From the NCBI GenBank assembly GCA_030604405.1, contig JAUVVY010000007.1:78532-142531 (forward strand): a stretch of 64,000 nt of DNA. The letters are read 5' to 3'. A model generated the notes under the pieces. The model saw only the letters and a program-made list of their open reading frames with translations, had not been told where the DNA came from and did no database searches. This stretch comes from a bacterium. GTDB lineage: Bacteria > Armatimonadota > Zipacnadia > Zipacnadales > UBA11051. The translations under genes were made by a program, and so were the position numbers. This document shows, piece by piece, positions 8,025-17,134 of this stretch. The number at the start of each line of letters is the position of its first letter. The first letter of the stretch is position 1.

Positions 8025-8936
8025 CTTCTTCTGAAAGACAAGGCAATAATGGTGGTGGTAATTCGGCACAAATACGGTCGGATAGCCCCAGATACCGAGC
8101 TTCTTGGAGTCCTGGCACCAGATGCGCTCGCCCTGGAAGCTGAGCGTCTGCGAGATGCGCCGCTGCAGGTCCCAGGCCAGAGGACGGACCTCGCCTTCCG
8201 GTACGCGAACATTCTGCGCCACGACCACCATGTAGCCCTTGTCCCGCAATACGCCAGCGCAGCGGTCGAATATGCCGCCCAGAGCCTCGATAAAGTCCTC
8301 GTAGTCGGTGATATTGCCCAGGTCTTCGCACTCGTCGGAATAGAACGTGTCAAGGCCCTTTTTGGCGCGTTCTTTATGCGTGGATTCGACTCCGCCGCGG
8401 CTGTTGCGCAGCATATTCCAGTAGGGCGGCGAGGTCATAATGAAGTCGAAGATAGGCAAGCCCTCGTGAGTGCGGGCGATGTCCGTTAGTTCGCCGTTCG
8501 TGCTAGCGGTCCAGAATTCCGGATCATCAATACGGGCCGCATCGCCTGTCACTACGCAGCAGCCGTCCGCACCGAGCTCCGCGAGGCGTTGGCCGGACAT
8601 TTCGGCATACTTGCGGCTGATCTCAATGCCCACAGCCCTGCGGCCGGTCTCGTGGGATGCCACCAGCGTAGCGCCGGAGCCGACGAAGGGATCGAGGACC
8701 CACTGGCCTCGCTTGGTGAAGAATTCGACGAACTCGATGACCAGCTCTTCCGGATACCTGGCCGGATGCAGCTCAGTGTTGCGGTTCTGGTGGTATCTTT
8801 TGGAATCGCAGACCAGCCACGATTTGGTGCGCTTGATCCACTGCTTACCGGTCAGATCGTTGAGGGTGTTACGCGGCCTGCTACGGGGACGACGACGCCT
8901 ACTGCCGACAGCCTGCTTTTGCGTCTGAACAGCCAT
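8001..8936 (-). CDS. Orphan DNA (cytosine-N4/adenine-N6) methyltransferase
   Basis: A 311-residue amino-methyltransferase that would transfer a methyl group from SAM to an exocyclic amino group in DNA. Motif I is DPFVGSGAT (82-90), preceded by a motif X-like HPARYPEELVIEFV; motif IV is TSPPYWN (168-174). The SPPY form is common in N4-cytosine enzymes. Motif I comes before motif IV, with motif X just ahead of I. The N-terminus is very basic (RRRRPRSRPR). No restriction endonuclease gene is adjacent, so it may be a solitary epigenetic or protective methylase. Its last residues (NSRAGS) and the TGA lie inside the dispersed repeat at 7939-8024, which suggests that the repeat replaced or truncated the original 3' end. 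Recognition sequence cannot be inferred. Confidence 0.85.
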   Translation of the reverse strand: MAVQTQKQAVGSRRRRPRSRPRNTLNDLTGKQWIKRTKSWLVCDSKRYHQNRNTELHPARYPEELVIEFVEFFTKRGQWVLDPFVGSGATLVASHETGRRAVGIEISRKYAEMSGQRLAELGADGCCVVTGDAARIDDPEFWTASTNGELTDIARTHEGLPIFDFIMTSPPYWNMLRNSRGGVESTHKERAKKGLDTFYSDECEDLGNITDYEDFIEALGGIFDRCAGVLRDKGYMVVVAQNVRVPEGEVRPLAWDLQRRISQTLSFQGERIWCQDSKKLGIWGYPTVFVPNYHHHYCLVFQKKSNSRAGS

Positions 8937-9039
8937 CGTGGCTCATTCCCTTGTGCGAACCTTGCTGTGATTTATGCTGTGAATGTGTGAGTAACTGTTG
9001 CTTCAGGTTGTGCTGGAGCCGACGCCTCGCGGTGGCGTC

Positions 9040-11595
9040 TTACTCGCCTTCGGCCTCCTTGGCAAAATCATGTTCCCGGTCGGCGGCTTCGTCGCGCGGC
9101 TTAGCGCCATCGTCACCCGGTGGCTGCGGGTCGGGCCTCAAGCCCTGCAGTGCTGCGTCGGCCATGCCGGGGCCGATCAGCACCAGGCGCGACTTCGGTC
9201 CCTCGTGAGGCCCGACCACGCCGCGTTGCTCCATAGTATCTATCAGCCTGCCGGCGCGCGCGTATCCAACCTTGAGCCGCCGCTGCAGCATTGACACGGA
9301 GGCCTCCTGCTCGCCCACTACATACTGAACCGCAGTGGCATAGAGTTCGTCGGAGACAGCCAGTTCTGAGGCGAAGTCTTCATCGTCCCCTTCCTGCTTT
9401 TCCTGGGGGATGATGGTAAAGCTGGGCTCGCCTTGCTCGCGCAGGAATTCAGTGACGCGCTCGATCTCCTCGCGGCTGACAAAAGAGCCCTGCAGACGCC
9501 GTGGCTTGGGCGCATCCAGCGGGCCAAACAGCATATCCCCGCGGCCAATCAGCCGCTCGGCCCCTTGCTCGTCGAGGATCACACGCGAATCGATCTGCGA
9601 GGCCACCGCCAGCGCGATACGCGACGGGATGTTGGCCTTGATGTTACCGGTGACCACCTTGACCGAGGGCCGCTGAGTCGCGATGACTAAGTGAATGCCG
9701 GTTGCCCGCGCAAGTTGCGCTATGCGACAGATGGAGAATTCGAATTCGGAACGGGCCTGCATCATCAGGTCGGCCAGTTCGTCAATCACGATGATGACGC
9801 GGGGCATCGGCAGGCAGCGTTCGTCTTCGCGGTTGATAAGTACCCGGCAGTCGTCGCCGATGACATCCGTCTCCTCCACGACATCGCCGTATTCGAGCAT
9901 ATCCATGAGATGGCGCGCGCGACGCTCGCTTATTCCCATCTTTTCCTGCAGGAATTCCCGCGAGATGGTTTTCTGGTCCGCGACCACCCGGGCGCCGGTG
10001 GTAAAGAAGTTGTACTCGGCGATACTTGCCGCACTCACCTGCGCGAATTTGTCGTACCGCTTTTCCATCTCCCGAATCGCTTTGCGCATCACATCACACG
10101 CCGCCGACACGCTATGGACAACCGGCGCCATCAGATGCGGGATGCCCTCATAGCGGCTCAGCTCGACCCGCTTGGGGTCCATCATGATGAACCTGACCTC
10201 GTGCGGCTTGGCCCGCATCAGGAAGCTGACGATAATGCTATGTAGGCACACGCTCTTGCCCGCGTTGGTCGCACCGGCCACCAACAGATGCGGCATCTCC
10301 ACCAGGTCGGCGATCACCGGCTGTCCGGATACGCCGCGTCCCAGAGCAATGGCCAGCAGAGACGGGTGCTCGCTGAATTCCGGCGACTCCACCATGCCCC
10401 GCAAGCCGACGATAGCAGACCGCTGGTTAGGCACCTCGATGCCGATGGCAGATTTTCCGGGAATCGGGGCCTCTATGCGCACATCAGTAGTCGCCATCGC
10501 CATAGCAATGTTGTCGGCGAGGCGAGTGACCTGATTGACCCGGATGCCGCGCTCCAGTTCCACCTCGTAGCGCGTAATCACCGGCCCGCGTTCGTAATGC
10601 GTAACGGTCGCTTCAATGCCGAAGCTTCTCAGCGTATCCTCCAGCGTCACCAGGCGCTCGCCGGCCTCATCGCGCTGCTCTCTGGTTTCAGCCTCCTCCG
10701 GAACATCGGTCAGCAGCGATATCGGCGGCAGCTTGAACCGCACTTCATCGCTGACCATAGACATCTGCGCACGCTGAGAACTATCGGAGGCCAGCGCTGG
10801 GTTCGCCTCAGCGGTGCTCGAGCAGTTACCGCCCTGATGCTCCGCCACATCGGCGGAATATGTCTCGGATTCAGCTTCCGGCGCGGGTTCGACAGTAGCC
10901 TGTGCACTGCCTCGCCGCCCCTCCTCCGGGTTGTGCAGGTCAACGCCCGGGCCACTGCGCTCGCGGCTCGCCCGGCGCTTCTTTCGCGGCCGGGCAGCAG
11001 CAGCGCGGCCAGGCCGCTTCTGTATCGCCGAGCTCACCCCGGCCTTGGCCACACGCAGTCCGTTCGTCGCCGCCTCTCCAGTGCGTCTGAAAATATGGGC
11101 CAGCCGCGACTGCGTCAACAGCACCGCCGCAACCGCAACGACGCCGACCAATAGCACGTAAGAGGGGTACAGGCCCAACACAACGCGAAGGCCATAGGAG
11201 CCGCCCGCGCCAACGTAACCGCCATACGCCTGCAGCGTCTCTGGCTCGAACACCGCCTCCGGTGCGACGCCCAGGTGAATGCCGATCAGCACGGCGAGGA
11301 ACAGCAGAACACTGCCCACCAGCAGCCGCGGTGCGGTCACCGGAGCGCGGTCAACCCCATAGACAATAGCCAGGAGAAAGGCGATTACCGGGATGCCGTA
11401 GGCGCCGATGCCAAGCGCGTAGAGTAGAGCCCTGGCCAGGGCCGTGGTCAAAACGCCCTGGGAGCCGTAGGCGTAGGAGATGAGGGCAGCAAGCACAAGC
11501 GCCCCAAAGGTGGTCAGAGCGACCGCGATGAGGTCATTGCGCAGTGCGTCCACGTCTTTTGCTGTGACTCGTTTCTGCGATGCCAAGTGGCTCAC
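9040..11595 (-). CDS. ftsK: DNA translocase FtsK/SpoIIIE
   Basis: An 851-residue septal DNA pump that moves chromosome termini during division. Residues ~20-180 contain four membrane segments (e.g. LIAVALTTFGALVLAALISY), followed by a basic, low-complexity linker (~185-290), the alpha domain, the RecA-like motor with Walker A GATNAGKSV and Walker B VIIVIDELADLM, and a C-terminal gamma winged helix (DELYATAVQYVVGEQEASVS onward) that in this family reads orienting DNA motifs. Length and order are normal for FtsK. A sigma70-type promoter lies ~90 bases upstream. The stop codon is about 100 bases from the start of the methyltransferase gene on the same strand. Confidence 0.96.
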   Translation of the reverse strand: MSHLASQKRVTAKDVDALRNDLIAVALTTFGALVLAALISYAYGSQGVLTTALARALLYALGIGAYGIPVIAFLLAIVYGVDRAPVTAPRLLVGSVLLFLAVLIGIHLGVAPEAVFEPETLQAYGGYVGAGGSYGLRVVLGLYPSYVLLVGVVAVAAVLLTQSRLAHIFRRTGEAATNGLRVAKAGVSSAIQKRPGRAAAARPRKKRRASRERSGPGVDLHNPEEGRRGSAQATVEPAPEAESETYSADVAEHQGGNCSSTAEANPALASDSSQRAQMSMVSDEVRFKLPPISLLTDVPEEAETREQRDEAGERLVTLEDTLRSFGIEATVTHYERGPVITRYEVELERGIRVNQVTRLADNIAMAMATTDVRIEAPIPGKSAIGIEVPNQRSAIVGLRGMVESPEFSEHPSLLAIALGRGVSGQPVIADLVEMPHLLVAGATNAGKSVCLHSIIVSFLMRAKPHEVRFIMMDPKRVELSRYEGIPHLMAPVVHSVSAACDVMRKAIREMEKRYDKFAQVSAASIAEYNFFTTGARVVADQKTISREFLQEKMGISERRARHLMDMLEYGDVVEETDVIGDDCRVLINREDERCLPMPRVIIVIDELADLMMQARSEFEFSICRIAQLARATGIHLVIATQRPSVKVVTGNIKANIPSRIALAVASQIDSRVILDEQGAERLIGRGDMLFGPLDAPKPRRLQGSFVSREEIERVTEFLREQGEPSFTIIPQEKQEGDDEDFASELAVSDELYATAVQYVVGEQEASVSMLQRRLKVGYARAGRLIDTMEQRGVVGPHEGPKSRLVLIGPGMADAALQGLRPDPQPPGDDGAKPRDEAADREHDFAKEAEGE

Positions 11596-11682
11596 CCTCC
11601 GGACCGTGACATGAGCTGTAATATGGCGGGTGAAAGCAACAGTAGCCGTTTTTTCTGCCTGCGCTCACACTGCTGTGCTTCA

Positions 11683-11711
11683 ATTGTAGAACAAATGCAG
11701 AACAATTTCAA
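11683..11711 (-). promoter_or_regulatory. Sigma70-type promoter for ftsK
   Basis: Minus strand: -35 TTGAAA (11711-11706), 17-base spacer, -10 TACAAT (11688-11683). It would start transcription near 11676, giving a leader of about 80 bases to the ftsK start at 11595. The region is clearly more AT-rich than its surroundings. Confidence 0.65.
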
Positions 11712-11799
11712 CAGTACGATAGGCTAAATTGCACAATATACGGCAAATATATATCAGATTCCTGTAATCGCGTAGGTCAGCCTTCTTAATAGTAATCGC

Positions 11800-12014
11800 G
11801 TGGGTCAGGCTTTCCAGCCTGACAGCCGTTAGTCGTAATGGAGGGGCCTGTCGCAGTGAGCTTTGCTGTGCAAAGCTCACAAGCCTGGCCCAGCCGTTGT
11901 CGTTGGCCGTTTGGGTGTGCAAACCTCGCGAGGATAGTGTTCTGCGTGGGCCGGTCTCCCAGCGCACGAAACGACTGTGCGCTGCTCGGCACGACCCCTC
12001 CAAAAGGCAACGTC
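11800..12014. repeat. ~180-bp dispersed composite repeat, copy 1, with an adjoining short palindrome
   Basis: 11801-11826 holds the short palindrome GGTCAGGCTTTCCAGCCTGAC. It is followed at 11827-12005 by a longer unit beginning CGTTAGTCGTAATGGAGGGG, with internal hairpins (GTGAGCTTTG...CAAAGCTCAC), CAGCCGTTGTCGTTGG, GGGTGTGCAAACCTCGCGAG, and ending in GCACGACCCCTCC. Inverted copies occur at 18014-18243 and 38934-39156. No gene lies between 11596 and 12014. Confidence 0.75.
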
Positions 12015-12443
12015 TCAACTCTTGATGCTCTTGTTGTCGTCAGGAGTGGCCAGGAACCGTTCAGCAATGAGCACGGCCGCGTAGTCATCTATCGGACGCG
12101 GCGGGATACGCATACCGGCGGGCAGCAATGACAGCAGGCAGCCGGGGGGATTATCCTGCCAGTAACGCCCGCGAGCCTGCAGCGTCGTGTGCGCTTCGGA
12201 TACTTCCGTGATGTCCGAACCATCGCGGAAGACCAGGATGCTCTCCATGACAGCCCCGCAGGCGGTGCCGCTGCCGACAGCAATGTGTGTCGCTTCATGG
12301 GTCTCAGCGATGACATCCACGGCTTCACCGATCGTTTCGGCAGCAACGATGTCGCGGTGCAGAACTTGACCATCAGCAGCAAGGACAGCAATTCCGCATT
12401 TGGCGCTGCCCGGGTCAACTGCGACTACGGGGCCGCTATTCAT
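12015..12443 (-). CDS. YqgF/RuvX-like RNase H-fold protein
   Basis: A 142-residue protein of the RuvC/YqgF fold. The N-terminal strand has VVAVDPGSAKCGIAVL with the first metal-binding acidic residue (D10); the C-terminal helix carries the closing acidic pair in RPIDDYAAVLIAERF. Members cleave or bind branched nucleic acid or process rRNA, but this branch is uncharacterised. The start overlaps the end of the upstream DUF3084 gene by 8 bases, so the two are translationally coupled. It is the last gene of the Lpt operon. The 3' end is immediately followed by a dispersed repeat. Function beyond fold is inferred. Confidence 0.75.
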   Translation of the reverse strand: MNSGPVVAVDPGSAKCGIAVLAADGQVLHRDIVAAETIGEAVDVIAETHEATHIAVGSGTACGAVMESILVFRDGSDITEVSEAHTTLQARGRYWQDNPPGCLLSLLPAGMRIPPRPIDDYAAVLIAERFLATPDDNKSIKS

Positions 12444-13998
12444 CAGACTTGGTGGGGCTTTCGCGGTGGATTACGAACTTGATTCTCAACTGGTCAGCCG
12501 TGTATATGTCCTCGATAGGCATGACCTGGACTTTGACGTCACAATCGTATTCTTCGATTTCCTCAATGAGCTTGAACAGTTCACCGGCATCAATGGCACC
12601 GTACTGGCCGGTCTCGGGGTTGGCAAGCAGGCCCTCCTGCTGGGCGCGCTGGCGCACCTTGTAGCGCAGCAGAACCATGATATTCTTGAAAATGTCCACA
12701 GGTTTGCTGTCCGCCTCGACCACCGTTTCAGCAATGACCTCATCCTGGACGAATACGCGCACATTCGGCCTGGGCCACATGGCCACATGTAGCTGATCTT
12801 GTTCGGCCACCGTCAGGCGCCGGAAGGCCACGACTGAAACCACGAACTTGTCGATCGCGGATAGCTTCTTCATCTCGCGGGCCCAGTACTCGACAATGTC
12901 GTACTCCGTGGGCTCACGGTCGGTAATCTCCGGCGGCCAGGGGGCCACCAGCAGCGTCGCCCGGCCGTTCTCACCACGGACTGCCCCTTTGCGCGCCGCC
13001 GCCAGACTCGCAAAGGGCAGCATCTCGAAGAGGGTATTGGCAAGCTGTTCCTCGGTCTGCTCGGTCGAGACGATGGCTCTGAGCAACACATCCCCGGCGT
13101 CGTAGATAACCGGGCTTTCGGCGATCCCGGCTTGACGCTTCCGGTAGCGCTCGTACTCCCGCTCCAGGAGCCCCAACTGCTCCAGTCGGACATCCCGTGC
13201 CCGACGCACTTCCTCCAACTCCTGCTTGGTTCCCGATAGCTGCTCATTGGTGCTGGCGACCTCATCACGCAGCTCTGCAACCTGTTGCTGCAGCGTTGGA
13301 ATTTGCTGTCTGAGGCCATCTATGTCGGCTTTGAGCTTGGTTGCCTCCGCTTGCAGTTCCTTGTTGCTGGTCTCAAGCTCGGCGACTTCGCTCTCGGCGC
13401 TTTCCAGCTCCTGCTGCGCATCGGCAAGTTTGCTCTGAGCGGCGGCCAACTCCTGCTGCGCGGCCACAAGTTCGGATTCTGCGGCAGCAAGCTGCTCCCG
13501 GGCCTTCCGGTATTGTTTCTCAATGCGGCTGACCTTCGCCTGAAGATCGTTGCGCGTCTTGGTGAGGGAGGACACATCCTGCTTCAGCCGGGAGCTCTCG
13601 CCCTTGAGCTTGTCCACAAGCCCTCGCAGCAACCGGCTGTCGTCCTGGGCCTTCTCGGCCTCGGCGCGGAATCGAGCGGCCTGCGCACGCGCCTTTCGAG
13701 CCGACGCCTCCTGCCTGTCAATGGTCTGCTTGAGAGTCTGCTGTTCCTGGGTGAGCTGGTCGAGTTCCAGAAGCGCGGTGCGTGCCATCGGACTGAGGGC
13801 CATGGCGACGACGAGGCCGATAAGGGGCAACAAAGCGCCGGCGATTGCGCCCACCAGGCGCGCGGTGGTCCGCGGTCGCAAGCCGAAGATGCTGGCGCGC
13901 TGCTTGCCCAGCCGGTAGCCGATAACATCCCCGGCCCAGGCGATCAAAGCGCCCAGCACGACCAAACCGATCAGGACGACAATTGTGTAGGCCGGCAT
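12436..13998 (-). CDS. DUF3084-family membrane-anchored coiled-coil protein
   Basis: About 520 residues: two N-terminal membrane segments (YTIVVLIGLVVLGALIAW and LVGAIAGALLPLIGLVVAM) separated by the family signature GDVIGYRLGKQRASIFGLRP, a long coiled coil rich in A/E/Q/K (residues ~75-295), and a C-terminal globular region. This is the DUF3084 architecture described mainly from cyanobacteria, Deinococcus-Thermus and Armatimonadota. Function is unknown. The ATG at 13998 gives the expected N-terminus; a GTG at 14028 would add ten residues and neither has a strong ribosome binding site. It lies between the LptF/G permease gene and the YqgF-like gene, overlapping the latter by 8 bases, which hints at a cell-envelope role. 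Confidence 0.8.
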   Translation of the reverse strand: MPAYTIVVLIGLVVLGALIAWAGDVIGYRLGKQRASIFGLRPRTTARLVGAIAGALLPLIGLVVAMALSPMARTALLELDQLTQEQQTLKQTIDRQEASARKARAQAARFRAEAEKAQDDSRLLRGLVDKLKGESSRLKQDVSSLTKTRNDLQAKVSRIEKQYRKAREQLAAAESELVAAQQELAAAQSKLADAQQELESAESEVAELETSNKELQAEATKLKADIDGLRQQIPTLQQQVAELRDEVASTNEQLSGTKQELEEVRRARDVRLEQLGLLEREYERYRKRQAGIAESPVIYDAGDVLLRAIVSTEQTEEQLANTLFEMLPFASLAAARKGAVRGENGRATLLVAPWPPEITDREPTEYDIVEYWAREMKKLSAIDKFVVSVVAFRRLTVAEQDQLHVAMWPRPNVRVFVQDEVIAETVVEADSKPVDIFKNIMVLLRYKVRQRAQQEGLLANPETGQYGAIDAGELFKLIEEIEEYDCDVKVQVMPIEDIYTADQLRIKFVIHRESPTKSDE

Positions 13999-14048
13999 CT
14001 GGCGACACCACACTGCGCTTAACCGCACACACAGTCAGCCGAACACAG

Positions 14049-15137
14049 CTAACTATTGCTATTATACAGCAGATACAGCCCGCTTGCGAAAAGTATTGCA
14101 TTGGGCGCCCACGCAGTGATCAGCGGCGACAGCACCCCGCGTTCCCCCATCAGTGTCAGGGCATTGAATACCAGATAGTAGAGGAACACCACCACCAGCG
14201 ACACGCCGAAGCCGACAGCGGCGGAGGCGCGAAGTGGCCGACAGCCCAGAGCCACCCCGAGCATCGCAAAACCCAGCGCACACCACGGAAGCGCCAGCCG
14301 GCTTTGGATGATCTGCAACAGCTCAAGCTGGTGCGGCTTGTAGGCCAGACCAAACGCCTGTCGCTGCCGCAGTAGCCGCTGCAACTGCGCGATGCTCATT
14401 TCATCCAGGTCCTGGTTCATTTCACTCAGTTGCTCGGGTGATTTGCCAACGAAAATCGTTATATCGCCGGGCCGAGTCTCGAGTCGGCCGCGCTCGGTCC
14501 TCTCCACACTGAGAGCATTGTGCAGCACCCACTCCTCGCCCTGCCACTCGGCGTACTCAGCCTCGTAGAGCTGCGAGTAGTTGCCATTTTCGTCGAAGTA
14601 GATTACCAGGATGCCCTCCAGCCGACGGCTCTTCGGGTCGAATGAGGCTATGCGAAAGAACTGCCGAGGCGTACCGGTGTCGGGAATCCAGAAAGTCATA
14701 TTCTCCACCGGCTTGCCCTGCTCGCGGTATTCCCTAACTAGCTGGAAGGCTTTCCTGCTGCCGAGCGGGCTGATCTGTTCATTAAACCCCAGCGTGATCA
14801 GCGAAAGGATAAAGCCGGCAACGATCACGGGCGCGGACACGCGCAGGAAGGGAATGCCGCCGGCTTTCAGAGCCAGCAGCTCCCCGTGTGATGAGAGGCC
14901 TGCCACGGTCATCAAGCTTGCAAACATGACCGCCATCGGCAGAGTGAGAGCAATCATCGTTGGCAGCCGATAGATGAACACGCGGGCGGCCACCGCTAGC
15001 GGGAAACCCTCACGCACCACCATGCGCAAGGCCTTCGGCAGCAGCTCCACGCCGATTAGTATCACCAGGAACGCGCCTATCCCAAAAAGCAACAGCGGGG
15101 CGAATTCCGAGGTTATGTATCTGTCGAGTCGCCGCAT
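14049..15137 (-). CDS. lptF/G: LptF/LptG-family lipopolysaccharide export permease
   Basis: A 362-residue YjgP/YjgQ-family permease: three N-terminal membrane helices (residues ~13-115), a periplasmic beta-jellyroll (~135-265) and three C-terminal helices (~285-360). The start MRRLDRYITSEFAPLLLFGI is typical of the family. With LptB it extracts lipopolysaccharide from the inner membrane and hands it to LptC. Gamma-proteobacteria use an LptF-LptG heterodimer; only one permease gene is visible here, so it may act as a homodimer or the second gene may lie elsewhere. It follows lptB by 75 bases in the same operon. Confidence 0.88.
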   Translation of the reverse strand: MRRLDRYITSEFAPLLLFGIGAFLVILIGVELLPKALRMVVREGFPLAVAARVFIYRLPTMIALTLPMAVMFASLMTVAGLSSHGELLALKAGGIPFLRVSAPVIVAGFILSLITLGFNEQISPLGSRKAFQLVREYREQGKPVENMTFWIPDTGTPRQFFRIASFDPKSRRLEGILVIYFDENGNYSQLYEAEYAEWQGEEWVLHNALSVERTERGRLETRPGDITIFVGKSPEQLSEMNQDLDEMSIAQLQRLLRQRQAFGLAYKPHQLELLQIIQSRLALPWCALGFAMLGVALGCRPLRASAAVGFGVSLVVVFLYYLVFNALTLMGERGVLSPLITAWAPNAILFASGLYLLYNSNS

Positions 15138-15212
15138 CAGACTAACCCCGCCCGGTCGAGCCGGGGGACAACTTCTGCGTGCGACAGTCAGGCACGCATG
15201 TGGTATTGGGGG

Positions 15213-15932
15213 CTACATCCGGAACTTTTCGCCGAGATAGTACTTGCGGGCATCCGGGTCGCGGATGATCTCCTCCGAGGTGCCCTCGACCCGAATTCGG
15301 CCTTCGAAGATCACGTAGGCCCGGTCAGTGATGCCCAGAGTTTCGCGCACGTTATGGTCGGTAATAAGGACCCCGATGTCATCACTGCGCAGAGCCGTAA
15401 CGATCGATTGAATCTCCTCGATAGCGATGGGGTCCACGCCGGTGAACGGCTCATCGAGAAGCATAAACGACGGCTCGGTGCACAGCGCGCGGGCGATCTC
15501 GACACGCCGCCGCTCGCCGCCCGATAAGACCAGGCCCTGGCGGTCGGCAATTTCGCTAATACCGAGCTTTTGCAGCAGTTCCTCCGCCCTGTCGCGCTGC
15601 TGCGCTCGCGACAGCCCCTGCATCTCCAGCACCAGCAGCAGGTTCTCCAGTACCGTCAATTTGCGGAAAACCGAGGCCTCCTGGGCCAGATAGCCGATGC
15701 CCTTGCGGCAGCGAATGTGCATGGGAGTGCCTGCGAGGTCCTCGTCGTCCATTATCACGCGGCCCGCCTCGCTCGGGATAGCGCCGATAATCATGTAAAA
15801 CGAGGTAGTCTTGCCGGCGCCATTGGGGCCCAGTAGGCCAACGATCTCGCCGCGGCGGACCTCCAGGCTCACTTCATCAACCACGCGCCTGCCGCCATAG
15901 CTCTTGACCAGATTCTCTGCAATCAGTGACAT
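15213..15932 (-). CDS. lptB: LPS export ABC transporter ATPase LptB
   Basis: A 239-residue ABC ATPase that powers lipopolysaccharide extraction. Walker A GPNGAGKTT, Q-loop in IGYLAQEASVFRKLTV, signature LSGGERRRVEIARAL, Walker B FMLLDEPFTGVDPI and H-loop TDHNVRETL are all intact. The SGGERRR signature and the QEASVFRKLTV segment are characteristic of LptB rather than other ATPases. The gene lies 30 bases after lptA and before the permease gene. Confidence 0.96.
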   Translation of the reverse strand: MSLIAENLVKSYGGRRVVDEVSLEVRRGEIVGLLGPNGAGKTTSFYMIIGAIPSEAGRVIMDDEDLAGTPMHIRCRKGIGYLAQEASVFRKLTVLENLLLVLEMQGLSRAQQRDRAEELLQKLGISEIADRQGLVLSGGERRRVEIARALCTEPSFMLLDEPFTGVDPIAIEEIQSIVTALRSDDIGVLITDHNVRETLGITDRAYVIFEGRIRVEGTSEEIIRDPDARKYYLGEKFRM

Positions 15933-15962
15933 GACACTTCTCTATTCCATCCCCGACAGACC

Positions 15963-16535
15963 TTAGTCTTCCAGCGGCGTCTCGATCTTCATATCGGGGT
16001 TAACAACAAAGATCTTGCTGGTCTTAAGATTGGCTGTGATCTTGTCCCCGGTAATATGCGCGGCCTCACCTTCGCCGCCCACGGTGGAAATGTCGGCTCG
16101 TGCGCCGCCGATCAGCTCGACGGTCTGGGGAGGTTCCGAATAAACTGCTTGCTTCTGTGCGCTGGCAGAAATATCTCGACGCACACCATCGGCATTCGGT
16201 TTCGTGACAACGTGAAAGTTGACGACCCCGTAGGCGATGAGTTTCACAATCTGGTCCATCTTCTCGTTGAACTGTACGGTCATCCGAGGGGCGGTCATCT
16301 GGGCCTCGTGTCCAAAACTGACGGTCAACTTGCAGTTGCCGGTGAATTCCCACGCGTCCGTGTCCAGATCAATCACAAGATCATCGGCCCTGACCTGTGC
16401 AGTTCGGGTAGCTTTTGCCTGTTGGGCGGCAGCAATACCAACACAGTGAGCGACCACACAAGCCGCCATCGCCAGAGACACAATCAGGCCCGCTGCTTTT
16501 GCTGGTCTGTCTTTTAGAGCCTTGGTATTCTTCAA
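15963..16535 (-). CDS. lptA: LptA/OstA-like periplasmic lipopolysaccharide transport protein
   Basis: A 190-residue protein with a signal peptide (AAGLIVSLAMAACVVAHCVGIAAA-like stretch, residues ~13-37) followed by an OstA beta-jellyroll (VRADDLVIDLDTDAWEFTGN, then repeated short strands with NFHV, VELIGGARA). LptA forms the periplasmic bridge from LptC to LptD. The ATG overlaps the stop of lptC by four bases (ATGA), and lptB follows. LptA identity is supported by neighbourhood as much as by sequence, since the family diverges strongly. Confidence 0.88.
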   Translation of the reverse strand: MKNTKALKDRPAKAAGLIVSLAMAACVVAHCVGIAAAQQAKATRTAQVRADDLVIDLDTDAWEFTGNCKLTVSFGHEAQMTAPRMTVQFNEKMDQIVKLIAYGVVNFHVVTKPNADGVRRDISASAQKQAVYSEPPQTVELIGGARADISTVGGEGEAAHITGDKITANLKTSKIFVVNPDMKIETPLED

Positions 16536-17134
16536 GATTCCTGCCTCCTGGCCAGCAATACGTTTCCGTGCATCCGTATCTGCCGATTCTTCATGTCCAC
16601 CACAATTCGGTCGGCGGTGGCGCTGTAGTGCCCGCGGTTGAACTTCGCGCCGCCCCTGCCGACCAGCTTCTGGGTATTCATCTGGTACTCCAGCTTCTCG
16701 ACCTGAAAGTCGGCCGAGCCGTCCACCATCGCCCCGCCGACGCCATCGCCGAACTCAATCCGGCGCCCGGCATAGTCCGCAATAAACCGGGGCGCTTGCA
16801 CTTTTACGGTCGGCTGGCCTTGCAGATTGACCTCAAATTCGATGTCCGAGCCGCGCAGCACCTTGGCCTTGTCGTCGTAGGTGATTTCGCCGGCCGCACG
16901 AACGCGCCACAGCACCTGGCCCTGCTCGTCCTTCTCGACCACTTCACCGCCCTCGATGCGTACCCCTTGCTCCGCCGCTTTCTGCGACTGCTCTCCCGCT
17001 TCCACCGGCGGCAGGGCGATGTCTCCGGGCGAAGGCGTCCTCGCGCTGGTGTAGTAATACACACCGGCGCTGACTGCAGCCACGAGAAGAATTATGCCGA
17101 TGTAGATGCCCCAGGGACTGCCGGCGGTCTTCAT
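16532..17134 (-). CDS. lptC: LPS export protein LptC
   Basis: A 200-residue bitopic protein: one N-terminal membrane anchor (GIYIGIILLVAAVSAGVYYY, residues 9-28), a proline-rich linker and a periplasmic beta-jellyroll (GVRIEGGEVVEKDEQGQVLW ... GHYSATADRIVVDMKNRQIR). It receives lipopolysaccharide from the permease and passes it to LptA. It overlaps the upstream glycosyltransferase gene and downstream lptA by four bases each, so the three are one coupled unit. Confidence 0.9.
   Translation of the reverse strand: MKTAGSPWGIYIGIILLVAAVSAGVYYYTSARTPSPGDIALPPVEAGEQSQKAAEQGVRIEGGEVVEKDEQGQVLWRVRAAGEITYDDKAKVLRGSDIEFEVNLQGQPTVKVQAPRFIADYAGRRIEFGDGVGGAMVDGSADFQVEKLEYQMNTQKLVGRGGAKFNRGHYSATADRIVVDMKNRQIRMHGNVLLARRQES

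Noticed and set aside
8001..8936. Complete restriction-modification system
   Set aside because: No endonuclease gene lies next to the methyltransferase; the HsdR-N-like gene is 29 kb away and unrelated in context.
13285..14022. 245-residue plus-strand frame opposite DUF3084
   Set aside because: Leucine/glycine-rich antisense of a coiled coil; no start signal or family.
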